Shown piece by piece: positions 1-5,496 of a DNA stretch of 6,072 nucleotides. The position numbers and the translations under genes are program-made. The DNA is from Nocardioidaceae bacterium (lineage in GTDB: Bacteria; Actinomycetota; Actinomycetes; Propionibacteriales; Nocardioidaceae). The stretch's first letter is position 1, and every line of letters starts with the position of its first letter. The DNA lies in contig JACCZI010000058.1 in the NCBI GenBank assembly GCA_013696015.1, positions 1 through 6,072 of the forward strand. Direction: 5' to 3'. The notes below the pieces were generated by a model. The model was not told the DNA's origin. It searched no databases and saw nothing but the letters and a program-made list of their open reading frames with translations.

Positions 1-650
1 GTCCAGGACGACAGGATCGACTGCAGGGCAGCGCCGTTGTCCGTGTCGTCCTCGGGGGCGGTCAGCGTCACCGCGTAGATGTGGTCGTCATGGAGCGCGA
101 AGAACTGCGTGAACACCAGCGTCTCGCCCTCCTCGTCGACGGAGGCGGTCTGTCCGATCGCGGTCTCACCGTCGATCGTGGTGTCCTCGACTGATTCCAC
201 CTCGACGCCGAACTGTGACTCCAGTTCGGCCTTGGCCGGGTCGCGCAGCGACTCGATGTCGTCGGCACCCTGCGACGCGGAGACGATCATGTTGACGTTG
301 GTGCCAAAACTCGCCCGGGCACGGGAGATCCGGACGGCGCTGTCGGCCTCGGCGCTCTCCGGCTCGTCGCTGACGTCCTCCCACCCCTCCGGGATGGTGT
401 GCGTGTAACCGTCCCCGACGATGCTGTCGCCCGGGGGCGGCGCATCGGTCGTGTCGGTCGCCTCCGACGGGTCGGTGGGTTGGGGGGGTGTGCTGGTCTG
501 CGAGGTCGGGTCGCTCGGCGTCGTCGAGGACGTCGACTCGGCGGTGAGGTCCGCGGCGTCGGAACCGCACCCGACGAGGGCGACCACCAGGACGCCGCCG
601 ATCACCAGCGCCGAAAGGCGACGCACGGACGTCGAATGCAACGCGGGCAT
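1..650 (-). CDS. Secreted lipoprotein, LpqN/PsbP-like fold (partial, C-terminus off the left edge)
   Basis: The frame starts at ATG 650 on the minus strand and stays open for 216 codons to the window edge, so the C-terminus is missing. The N-terminus is a typical lipoprotein signal: basic VRR at residues 9-11, a hydrophobic stretch at about 14-27, then the lipobox Leu25-Val26-Gly27-Cys28. Cys28 should be lipidated and the protein anchored on the outer face of the membrane. Residues about 30-76 are a low-complexity Ser/Thr/Pro/Asp linker. From residue 79 a globular domain begins with GYTHTIPEGW and continues through a 'TTIDGETAIGQTA' strand pair to 'ILSSW' at the edge. That pattern resembles the LpqN/DUF1795 group with a Mog1/PsbP-like fold, whose function is generally unknown. 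I see no Shine-Dalgarno sequence upstream, but a -10-like TACGAT sits at the position expected for a leaderless message. The family call is by pattern memory; the lipoprotein call is firm. Confidence 0.75.
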   Translation of the reverse strand, partial: MPALHSTSVRRLSALVIGGVLVVALVGCGSDAADLTAESTSSTTPSDPTSQTSTPPQPTDPSEATDTTDAPPPGDSIVGDGYTHTIPEGWEDVSDEPESAEADSAVRISRARASFGTNVNMIVSASQGADDIESLRDPAKAELESQFGVEVESVEDTTIDGETAIGQTASVDEEGETLVFTQFFALHDDHIYAVTLTAPEDDTDNGAALQSILSSW

Positions 651-656
651 GCGAGC

Positions 657-662
657 ATCGTA
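657..662 (-). promoter_or_regulatory. Candidate -10 element (TACGAT) for a leaderless lipoprotein transcript
   Basis: Read on the minus strand, TACGAT fits the actinobacterial TANNNT -10 consensus. Its last T lies 7 bases before the A of ATG 650, which would put the transcription start on or next to the start codon. The gene has no ribosome binding site, which agrees with a leaderless message. No convincing -35 hexamer is present at 16-18 bp spacing; a TTGCAG lies 22 bp upstream, which is too far. This is inference from spacing only. Confidence 0.4.
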
Positions 663-708
663 GGAGCCACAACCACGAAGGACCCTGCAACGCACAGGAG
701 GAGAGCGC

Positions 709-1188
709 ATGCGCACGAGATTGCCGCTGCCCACGCCGCCCACGGGGCTGACCGTGGGGTCCTTTGACACCTACGAACAGGCCCAGCGAGCTGTCGACCA
801 CCTGTCCGACAACAAGTTTCCGGTCGAGAACGTCACCATCGTCGGCAACGGGCTGCGCATGGTGGAACGGGTGACGGGCCGGCTCAACCAGGGCCGCGCA
901 GCCGCGACCGGAGCCGCCGGGGGCGCCTGGTGGGGCCTGTTCGTCGGTGTGCTGCTGTCGTTGTTCGCCTCACCCGAGACAAACGAGATCGTCGTCATCC
1001 TGCTGACGTTGATCTCCGGGGCAGTCTTCGGCGCGATCTTCGCCATCATCGGGTACGCGTTGACCGGCGGCCGGCGTGACTTCACCTCGACCAGCAGCGT
1101 CGTCGCGACCTCCTACGACGTGCTCTGCAAGCACACCCACGCCGAGGAGGCGCAGGCCCAGCTGGCCCGGCTCTCGCTCCAGGGCTGA
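709..1188 (+). CDS. YflT-type (general stress protein 17M-like) two-TM membrane protein
   Basis: This encodes 159 residues. The start ATG 709 is preceded by a strong AGGAGGAG (696-703) at good spacing. Residues about 13-60 form a small alpha/beta module (VGSFDTYEQAQRAVDHL, then 'FPVENVTIVGNGLRMVERV'), which resembles the heat-induced stress protein YflT domain. In actinobacteria this domain is often joined to membrane segments. Two hydrophobic helices follow: about 73-89 (AWWGLFVGVLLSLFA) and about 94-118 (IVVILLTLISGAVFGAIFAIIGYAL), separated by a short polar turn. The C-terminal 40 residues return to a soluble segment ending in 'SYDVLCKHTHAEEAQAQLARL', which could be a second half of the alpha/beta module. 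No catalytic motif is visible and the biochemical role of the family is not established. It opens a tight operon, with the next start codon 3 bases after its stop. The family assignment is fairly confident; a stress function is inferred only from the family name. Confidence 0.72.
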   Translation: MRTRLPLPTPPTGLTVGSFDTYEQAQRAVDHLSDNKFPVENVTIVGNGLRMVERVTGRLNQGRAAATGAAGGAWWGLFVGVLLSLFASPETNEIVVILLTLISGAVFGAIFAIIGYALTGGRRDFTSTSSVVATSYDVLCKHTHAEEAQAQLARLSLQG

Positions 1189-1191
1189 GAC

Positions 1192-2253
1192 ATGGCGGGG
1201 GTGGACCACCTCGTACGCACGACGCGGGAGCAGGCCGACTTCTGCCAGGCCCTCGGGTCACCGCTGTATGCCGCGCTGCTGCGTCGCTGCGCCGATGACA
1301 TCGACGCCGGCGGTCCGACGGCACGCGTGCTCGCCGGGCACGAGGACGACCCCGGCTCCGCCGCGACACCGCTGCGTCTGCTGGGCAGTGTCCACCGGCT
1401 CGTGCTGCAGGGCGAGGCACCGGCGCTGGCGGCCTACTACCCCAGCGCCGGCGGACATGCGGAGTCCGACGGCGCCTGGCTCGCGTTCCGCAACGTGCTG
1501 GACCAGCAGGCCGAGCGGTTGGCCCCACTGCTCGGGCAGCCACCGCAGACCAACGAGGTGGGCCGCGCGTCGGCGCTGGCCGGGGGTTTGTTGCACCTGG
1601 TACGCGAGCGTGACCTGCCGGTGGCGCTGCACGAGATCGGCAGCAGCGCCGGCCTGAACCTGCGCGCGGACGCGTTCTGGTACTCCGCGGCCGACGGGAC
1701 GACCGCATGGGGACCCCCCGACAGCCCGGTCCGGCTCCCCGGAGCGTGGGCCGGCGCCACCCCGCCGCTCGAGGCGGCGCTGCGCATCGTCAGCCGCTCC
1801 GGCAGCGACGTTGCCCCGATCGACCCGACCTCGGACGAAGGACGGCTGCGCCTGCTGTCGTACGTGTGGCCGGACCAGATCGAGCGGTTCGAGCGGGTGC
1901 AGCATGCGATCGAGGTTGCCCGTCGGATCCCCGCCACCGTCGAGGCGTGCGACGCCGCCACCGCGGTGCGCCGGCTCGAGCCGGTCCGGGGACAGTGGAC
2001 CGTGCTGTGGCACTCGGTCATGTGGCAGTACCTGGCGTCGGACGACCAAGCCGCCATCACCCAGCACATCGAGTCGGTGGGAGCCACCGCAACCGCTGCC
2101 GCGCCGCTGGCCCACCTCAGCCTCGAGCCCCGGCGACGGGAACCGGACGAGGAGCCGACGTTCCTCGTCGCGCTCCAGACCTGGCCCGGTGGCGCCCAAC
2201 GCATCCTGGGAACCGGGGCCGCCCACGGCATCCCGACGACGTGGGAGCTCTGA
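1192..2253 (+). CDS. DUF2332 domain-containing protein, methyltransferase-like
   Basis: This encodes 353 residues, the usual length for DUF2332 proteins, and the domain fills the chain. Recognisable family blocks in order are: 'LLRRCADDIDAGGP' (29-42), 'LRLLGSVHRLVL' (61-72), 'LAAYYPSAGG' (79-88), QTNEVGR (119-125), HEIGSSAGLNLR (147-158), 'RLRLLSYVWPDQ' (218-229), TVLWHSVMWQYL (270-281), and HLSLEP (308-313). The ExGxxxGxN motif at Glu148-Gly150-Gly154-Asn156 (approximate) after a beta strand looks like motif I of class I S-adenosylmethionine-dependent methyltransferases. The TVLWHSV block would then sit at motif IV. That functional reading is inference; the family has no established reaction that I know of. 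There is no signal peptide or membrane segment, so it should be cytoplasmic. The start ATG 1192 has a weak AGGG 7 bases upstream and lies 3 bases after the upstream stop. The next gene begins 3 bases after its stop, indicating translational coupling within the operon. Confidence 0.85.
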   Translation: MAGVDHLVRTTREQADFCQALGSPLYAALLRRCADDIDAGGPTARVLAGHEDDPGSAATPLRLLGSVHRLVLQGEAPALAAYYPSAGGHAESDGAWLAFRNVLDQQAERLAPLLGQPPQTNEVGRASALAGGLLHLVRERDLPVALHEIGSSAGLNLRADAFWYSAADGTTAWGPPDSPVRLPGAWAGATPPLEAALRIVSRSGSDVAPIDPTSDEGRLRLLSYVWPDQIERFERVQHAIEVARRIPATVEACDAATAVRRLEPVRGQWTVLWHSVMWQYLASDDQAAITQHIESVGATATAAAPLAHLSLEPRRREPDEEPTFLVALQTWPGGAQRILGTGAAHGIPTTWEL

Positions 2254-2256
2254 GCA

Positions 2257-2910
2257 ATGAACGCCCTGGGCGACCTGCGGGCGCTCGTGGCCGCGTACTC
2301 CGCCACCGATCCCGGTCGGGTCGGCAGCGTCGCCGTTGTGGGGAACGCGCCCCTTGCCCCGAGTGACGCCCGTGCGGACGAGATCGACGCCGCCGACCTG
2401 GCGATCCGCGTCAACAGCTTCGTGCTGGACTCCCCGGGCCGGCCCCGGGCGCAGGGCCATCGCGCCGACGTCGTGCTGTTCAACCGGCTGCTCAGAGCCA
2501 CCCCGGAGTTCTTCACCGGCTACGCCGCCCGGCTTTACCTGCTCGTCGAACCCATGCGCATGCACGGCAACCGCGAGCTGTGGCCCACCTCCTGGCCGCC
2601 CGACCTGGGTCTGGTGCCGGTGCCCAACCGAGAGGTCACCGCGCCGCTGTCGGAGCTGCTCGGCGTGCCGTGGCGGGAGCAGCGGTTGGCGCCCACGACC
2701 GGCACCATGGCCTGCTACCTCGCGTTGACGCTGTTCCCCGAGACCGACGCCGTGTTCACCGGGTTCTCGTTCCTCGACGCACCCGACCAGACGCGCTGGC
2801 AGCACCAGTGGGGCGACTCGTGCCGTGTCGGTCGAGAGCACCGGATCGGCAGCGAGGCCGTGCTGATGCGTTCGTGGCTCGAGTCGGGCCAGGCCCGCTT
2901 CCTGCGATGA
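2257..2910 (+). CDS. GT29 (sialyltransferase)-like glycosyltransferase
   Basis: This encodes 217 residues. Near the N-terminus SVAVVGNAPL (24-33), followed by ID (43-44) and LAIRVNSF (48-55), matches the layout of sialylmotif L: a 'VVGN' loop, then an Asp, then an R-x-N-x-F strand. 'RADVVLFNR' (69-77) follows, as in bacterial family members. APTTGTMA (145-152) followed by FTGFSFLD (167-174) corresponds to sialylmotif S (P-S/T-T-G). H195-RIGS-E200 fits the HX4E of sialylmotif VS, whose His is the catalytic base in characterised GT29 enzymes. No signal anchor or TM segment is seen, unlike eukaryotic GT29, so it is probably a cytoplasmic or peripheral enzyme using a CMP-sugar. The start ATG 2257 has GGGAG (2243-2247) upstream, inside the end of the DUF2332 gene. 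The convergent neighbours make pseudaminic-acid precursors, so a CMP-nonulosonate donor is plausible. Motif positions are seen; donor and acceptor are inferred. It might instead be a GT29-fold protein of other specificity. Confidence 0.7.
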   Translation: MNALGDLRALVAAYSATDPGRVGSVAVVGNAPLAPSDARADEIDAADLAIRVNSFVLDSPGRPRAQGHRADVVLFNRLLRATPEFFTGYAARLYLLVEPMRMHGNRELWPTSWPPDLGLVPVPNREVTAPLSELLGVPWREQRLAPTTGTMACYLALTLFPETDAVFTGFSFLDAPDQTRWQHQWGDSCRVGREHRIGSEAVLMRSWLESGQARFLR

Positions 2911-3296
2911 TGGCCGGCATGTCTGACGAGCCGCGAAGCGACGTTGCCGAGGCGCTCCACGACCTCCAGGAGCGCGTCGCTGAGCTGGAGCGGCGGGTCG
3001 ACAACGAGCGACGCAGGGTCGGGGCCCACGACCGTGACCTCGCCAGGATCGGCCCGCAGGTGGCCGCGCTCGAGGAGCGGGTGGAAGCGTTGCGTGAGCG
3101 TCTGGAGCCGCCGGCTGTCGCCACAGCGGCGGAGGCGGACCAGGCGCGTTCCCTGCTCGATGATGTTCGCCGCGAGCACGCCCGGGTACGGGTCCGCGTC
3201 ACGTCGCTGACCAGGTACGAGGAGCGGATCCGCCAGCTCGAGGACGCGGTGGCCGTGCTGGGCGAGGGCCGGGTTCAGTCGGCGCCGAAGAAGTGA
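2907..3296 (+). CDS. Short coiled-coil protein of unknown function
   Basis: This encodes 129 residues from ATG 2907, which overlaps the upstream stop as ATGA. ATG 2910 and ATG 2919 are in the same frame and would give 128 or 125 residues. None has a good Shine-Dalgarno sequence, so translation is probably coupled to the GT29-like gene. The protein is almost entirely charged heptad-like helix. Residues about 12-67 (VAEALHDLQERVAELERRV and 'VAALEERVEALRERL') form one coiled coil. An Ala/Pro break lies at about 68-76, and residues about 77-119 form a second coil ('IRQLEDAVAVL'). There is no Cys, no signal peptide and no membrane segment, and I recognise no named domain. It may act as an oligomerisation or scaffold partner of the operon's enzymes, but this is speculation. 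Its last 22 bases overlap the 3' end of pseC on the other strand. Confidence 0.78.
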   Translation: MMAGMSDEPRSDVAEALHDLQERVAELERRVDNERRRVGAHDRDLARIGPQVAALEERVEALRERLEPPAVATAAEADQARSLLDDVRREHARVRVRVTSLTRYEERIRQLEDAVAVLGEGRVQSAPKK

Positions 3297-4441
3297 CGCA
3301 CCTCGCCGATGACGCGGTCGACCTGGTCGTCGCGCAGGTCCGGCCACAGCGGCAGCGACAGCTGTCGGCGGTAGAACTCCTCGGCCACCGGGCACGACCC
3401 CCGTCGGTACCCCATGTCGGCGAACACCGGGTGCCAGTGCACGGGCAGGAAGTTCACCTGTGCCCCGATTCTGCGACACCGCAGGTGCTCGTACAACGCA
3501 CGCCGACGGCCCTCGAGCACCTGCAGGGCGAACAGGTGCCAGATCGGGTCAGCCTCCGGCCGCTGTGTCGGAAGCAGCACGCCGTCGAGGTCGTGCAGTC
3601 CCTCGCGGTACCGCTCGACGATCGCGGCACGACGCCGTTTGAAGTGCCCCAGCCGGCGCAGCTGGCTGCTGCCCAGGGCGCACAGGACGTCCGGCAGCCG
3701 GTAGTTGAGGCCCAGCTCGTGCACCTCCTGGTGCCACCCGCCCTCGTCAGGGGTGCGCTGCTCGTCCGGCTCTCGCACCAGGCCGTGGTTGCGGAAGCTG
3801 CGGGCCCGCGCCAGCAGCCTCGGGTCCCTGGCTGCTACGGCGCCACCCTCGGCCGTGGTCACGTTCTTCGTCGGGTAGAACGAGAACGTCGTCAGGTCCG
3901 CCAGGGCCCCGACGGGGACACCGCGCCACGTCGAGCCGATCGAGTGTGATGCGTCGTCGAGCAGCAGCGCCCCGTGCGCCGTCGCCATCGCACCCAGCAC
4001 GTCCAGCTCGGCGGGGTGACCGGCGTAGTCGACGGCGCTGACGACCCGGGTCCGCGGGCTGAGTGCCGCCGCCACGGCTGAGGGGTCGAGGTTGGCGGTG
4101 TCGGGGGTGACGTCGGCGAAGACCACCTTCGCGCCGAGCAGGCAGGCGGTCGCCGCTGTGGCCACGAAGGTCATCGGGGTCGTCACGACCTCGTCGCCGG
4201 GTCCGACACCGGCCGCCGCGTACGCGACGTGCAGCGCCGCCGTGCCCGAGGTGACCGCCACCGTCGGCACCCCACCGGCCCACTCCGCGAGATCGGCCTC
4301 GAACCGCTGCACGGCGGGCCCGGTGGTCAGCCAGTCCCCGCTCAGTACCGCGGTTACGGCCGCGATGTCATCGTCATCGACCGACTGCCGGCCGTACGGC
4401 AGCGGCGCCGTGGCCTCAGGGGAGTCGGGAGACAAGGTCAC
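3275..4441 (-). CDS. pseC: PseC: UDP-4-amino-4,6-dideoxy-N-acetyl-beta-L-altrosamine transaminase
   Basis: This encodes 388 residues, the normal length for this family. It is a fold-type I PLP aminotransferase (DegT/DnrJ/EryC1) that should transfer an amino group, usually from glutamate, to the 4-keto sugar made by PseB. That is the second step of pseudaminic acid synthesis, in the cytoplasm. The N-terminal LPYGRQSVDDDDIAAV (14-29) with 'DWLTTGP' (36-42) is characteristic of PseC among DegT enzymes. TSGTAAL (64-70) is the PLP phosphate loop. DDASHS (162-167) contains the Asp that pairs with the pyridine nitrogen. FYPTKNVTTAEGG (188-200) carries the Schiff-base lysine, Lys192. GLNYRLPD (244-251) is the conserved active-site loop. 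The start is GTG 4441, supported by GAGGAG at 4446-4451 just upstream, inside the end of pseB; the two genes overlap by 26 bp. All key residues are present, so it should be active. Confidence 0.93.
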   Translation of the reverse strand: MTLSPDSPEATAPLPYGRQSVDDDDIAAVTAVLSGDWLTTGPAVQRFEADLAEWAGGVPTVAVTSGTAALHVAYAAAGVGPGDEVVTTPMTFVATAATACLLGAKVVFADVTPDTANLDPSAVAAALSPRTRVVSAVDYAGHPAELDVLGAMATAHGALLLDDASHSIGSTWRGVPVGALADLTTFSFYPTKNVTTAEGGAVAARDPRLLARARSFRNHGLVREPDEQRTPDEGGWHQEVHELGLNYRLPDVLCALGSSQLRRLGHFKRRRAAIVERYREGLHDLDGVLLPTQRPEADPIWHLFALQVLEGRRRALYEHLRCRRIGAQVNFLPVHWHPVFADMGYRRGSCPVAEEFYRRQLSLPLWPDLRDDQVDRVIGEVRHFFGAD

Positions 4442-5402
4442 GCAGCTCCTCGGTCCCGAGCCACAGCTCGTTAGTGTCGGACCGGAAGGCCCAGCCGTCC
4501 TCGACCGGCTTGCCGTGCTCCGGCGGCTGGTATCCGCCCCACTCCGCGACGTACGGGGCGACGACGTAGCGGTCGTCGAGCTGCAGGGTCCGCCGCGAGT
4601 CGTCCGCGGCGATCATCTCCTCGTGCAGCTTCTCCCCGGGTCGGATCCCGATCTCATGCGTCGGCGCGCCCGGTGCGATCGCGTGTGCCAGGTCGAGCAG
4701 CCGCATGCTCGGGATGCGGGGGACGTACAGCTCGCCGCCCGTCATCGCGTCGAAGGAGTCGACGACGAACTGCACCGCCTGGGGCAGCGTGATCCAAAAG
4801 CGGGTCATGCGCGCGTCGGTGACGGGCAGCGACCGGCCCTGAGCCGCCAGGGTCTGGAACAGCGGGATCACGCTGCCGCGGCTGCCCATGACGTTGCCGT
4901 ACCGCACCACGCAGAAGCGGGTGTCGTACCCGGCGGCGTAGTGGTTGGCGCTGATGAACAGCCGGTCCGAGCACAGCTTGGTCGCCCCGTAGAGGTTGAT
5001 CGGGCTGGACGCCTTGTCGGTCGACAGCGCCACCACCCGCTGGACGCCGGCGTCGATGGCGGCGTCCACCACGTTGCGTGAACCGCTGACATTGGTCTCG
5101 ATGTACTCGGTGGGGTTGTACTCGGCGGTGTCGACCTGCTTCAGCGCCGCGGCGTGGATGACGTGGTCGACGCCGTGCATGGCGCGGGTGAGGCGGCGGC
5201 GGTCGCGGATGTCACCGATAAACCACCGCAGCCTCGGGTCGTCACCGAGGCTGCGGCGCAGCTCCCACTGCTTGAGCTCGTCTCGGCTCAGTACGACGAG
5301 CCGGTGAGGGTCGAGGTGCTCGAGGGCGTAGGTCAGGAACGCCTTGCCGAAAGACCCCGTGCCCCCCGTGACCATCACCGACGACCCTGTGAGCACCGAC
5401 AT
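4416..5402 (-). CDS. pseB: PseB: UDP-N-acetylglucosamine 4,6-dehydratase (inverting, C5-epimerising)
   Basis: This encodes 328 residues, close to the usual length of about 330. It is an extended short-chain dehydrogenase that converts UDP-GlcNAc to the 4-keto-6-deoxy-L-arabino sugar, the entry step to pseudaminic acid. TGGTGSFG (12-19) is the NADP-binding glycine loop. LSRDELKQWE (38-47) is the strand-2 signature of the PseB/FlaA1 group. HAAALKQVDTAEYNPTEYI (83-101) and TNVSGSRNV (103-111) follow. The catalytic block is STDKASSPINLYGATK, in which Asp129, Lys130, Tyr138 and Lys142 correspond to Asp132/Lys133/Tyr141/Lys145 of Helicobacter pylori FlaA1. The C-terminal substrate-binding part includes RPGEKLHEEMI (254-264). 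I chose ATG 5402 because GGGAG lies 6 bases upstream and the family N-terminus fits exactly. An in-frame extension to 5657 runs antisense through the next gene and was discarded. It is co-transcribed with pseC. Confidence 0.93.
   Translation of the reverse strand: MSVLTGSSVMVTGGTGSFGKAFLTYALEHLDPHRLVVLSRDELKQWELRRSLGDDPRLRWFIGDIRDRRRLTRAMHGVDHVIHAAALKQVDTAEYNPTEYIETNVSGSRNVVDAAIDAGVQRVVALSTDKASSPINLYGATKLCSDRLFISANHYAAGYDTRFCVVRYGNVMGSRGSVIPLFQTLAAQGRSLPVTDARMTRFWITLPQAVQFVVDSFDAMTGGELYVPRIPSMRLLDLAHAIAPGAPTHEIGIRPGEKLHEEMIAADDSRRTLQLDDRYVVAPYVAEWGGYQPPEHGKPVEDGWAFRSDTNELWLGTEELRDLVSRLP
4446..4451 (-). promoter_or_regulatory. Ribosome binding site that fixes the GTG start of pseC
   Basis: On the minus strand GAGGAG ends 4 bases before GTG 4441. 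It lies inside the last codons of pseB, so pseC translation begins from within the pseB message. It supports the GTG start over any later in-frame codon. Confidence 0.65.
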
Positions 5403-5447
5403 CGTGATCTCCCGACTGCACCGGTCGCGGGCGGACAATGGGCAAGA

Positions 5448-5453
5448 ATGATA
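5448..5453 (-). promoter_or_regulatory. Candidate -10 element (TATCAT) of the pseB-pseC promoter
   Basis: On the minus strand TATCAT matches TATAAT at five of six positions and fits TANNNT. It lies in the only AT-richer patch of the 94-bp divergent region. A start about 7 bases downstream, near 5441, would give a leader of about 39 bases that includes the GGGAG ribosome binding site at 5409-5413. No good -35 hexamer is seen; the expected place is occupied by the GACCTCG tandem repeat (5464-5477). The element is inferred. Confidence 0.4.
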
Positions 5454-5463
5454 CGGCGTGGCC

Positions 5464-5477
5464 GACCTCGGACCTCG
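5464..5477. repeat. Perfect 7-bp tandem repeat, GACCTCG twice
   Basis: Two adjacent copies of GACCTCG lie in the divergent region between pseB and the SpsF-type gene. They overlap the expected -35 zone of the proposed pseB promoter and sit just before the ribosome binding site of the rightward gene. This could be a regulator half-site pair or chance in GC-rich DNA. The repeat itself is certain; any function is a guess. Confidence 0.4.
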
Positions 5478-5484
5478 CCATGCC

Positions 5485-5490
5485 AGGAGG
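5485..5490 (+). promoter_or_regulatory. Ribosome binding site (AGGAGG) that selects the TTG start of the SpsF-type gene
   Basis: AGGAGG ends 6 bases before TTG 5497, an ideal spacing. The in-frame alternative GTG 5458 has no such sequence and would add 13 residues that do not match the family's N-terminus. Confidence 0.75.
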
Positions 5491-5496
5491 TGCGCG

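Noticed and set aside
705..714. Palindrome GCGCATGCGC centred on the start codon of the stress-domain gene
   Set aside because: A 10-bp perfect palindrome without a loop cannot form a useful hairpin and is likely chance in GC-rich DNA.
399..767. Plus-strand open frames opposite the lipoprotein gene
   Set aside because: They read as low-complexity Arg/Gly-rich sequence, and the minus strand shows a clear signal peptide, lipobox and globular domain.
1258..2841. A 527-codon open frame on the minus strand, antisense to the DUF2332 and GT29-like genes
   Set aside because: Its product is rich in Arg, Gly and Pro with no recognisable motif, and it lies exactly opposite two genes with clear family blocks. 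It is a by-product of strong third-position GC bias.
2580..2906. Upstream in-frame extension of the coiled-coil gene
   Set aside because: The frame is open through the GT29-like gene but yields an Arg/Ala-rich shadow sequence; the heptad pattern only begins after about 2930.
3261..3307. Possible bidirectional terminator: ggcgagg (3261-3267) paired with cctcgcc (3301-3307), plus the palindrome TCGGCGCCGA (3279-3288)
   Set aside because: The arms are only 7 bp with a 33-base loop, the inner palindrome has no loop, there is no T tract, and it all lies in coding sequence. This is expected by chance at this GC content.
4092..5081. A 329-codon plus-strand open frame across pseC and pseB
   Set aside because: It is antisense to two well-supported enzymes, has no ribosome binding site and shows no family similarity by eye.
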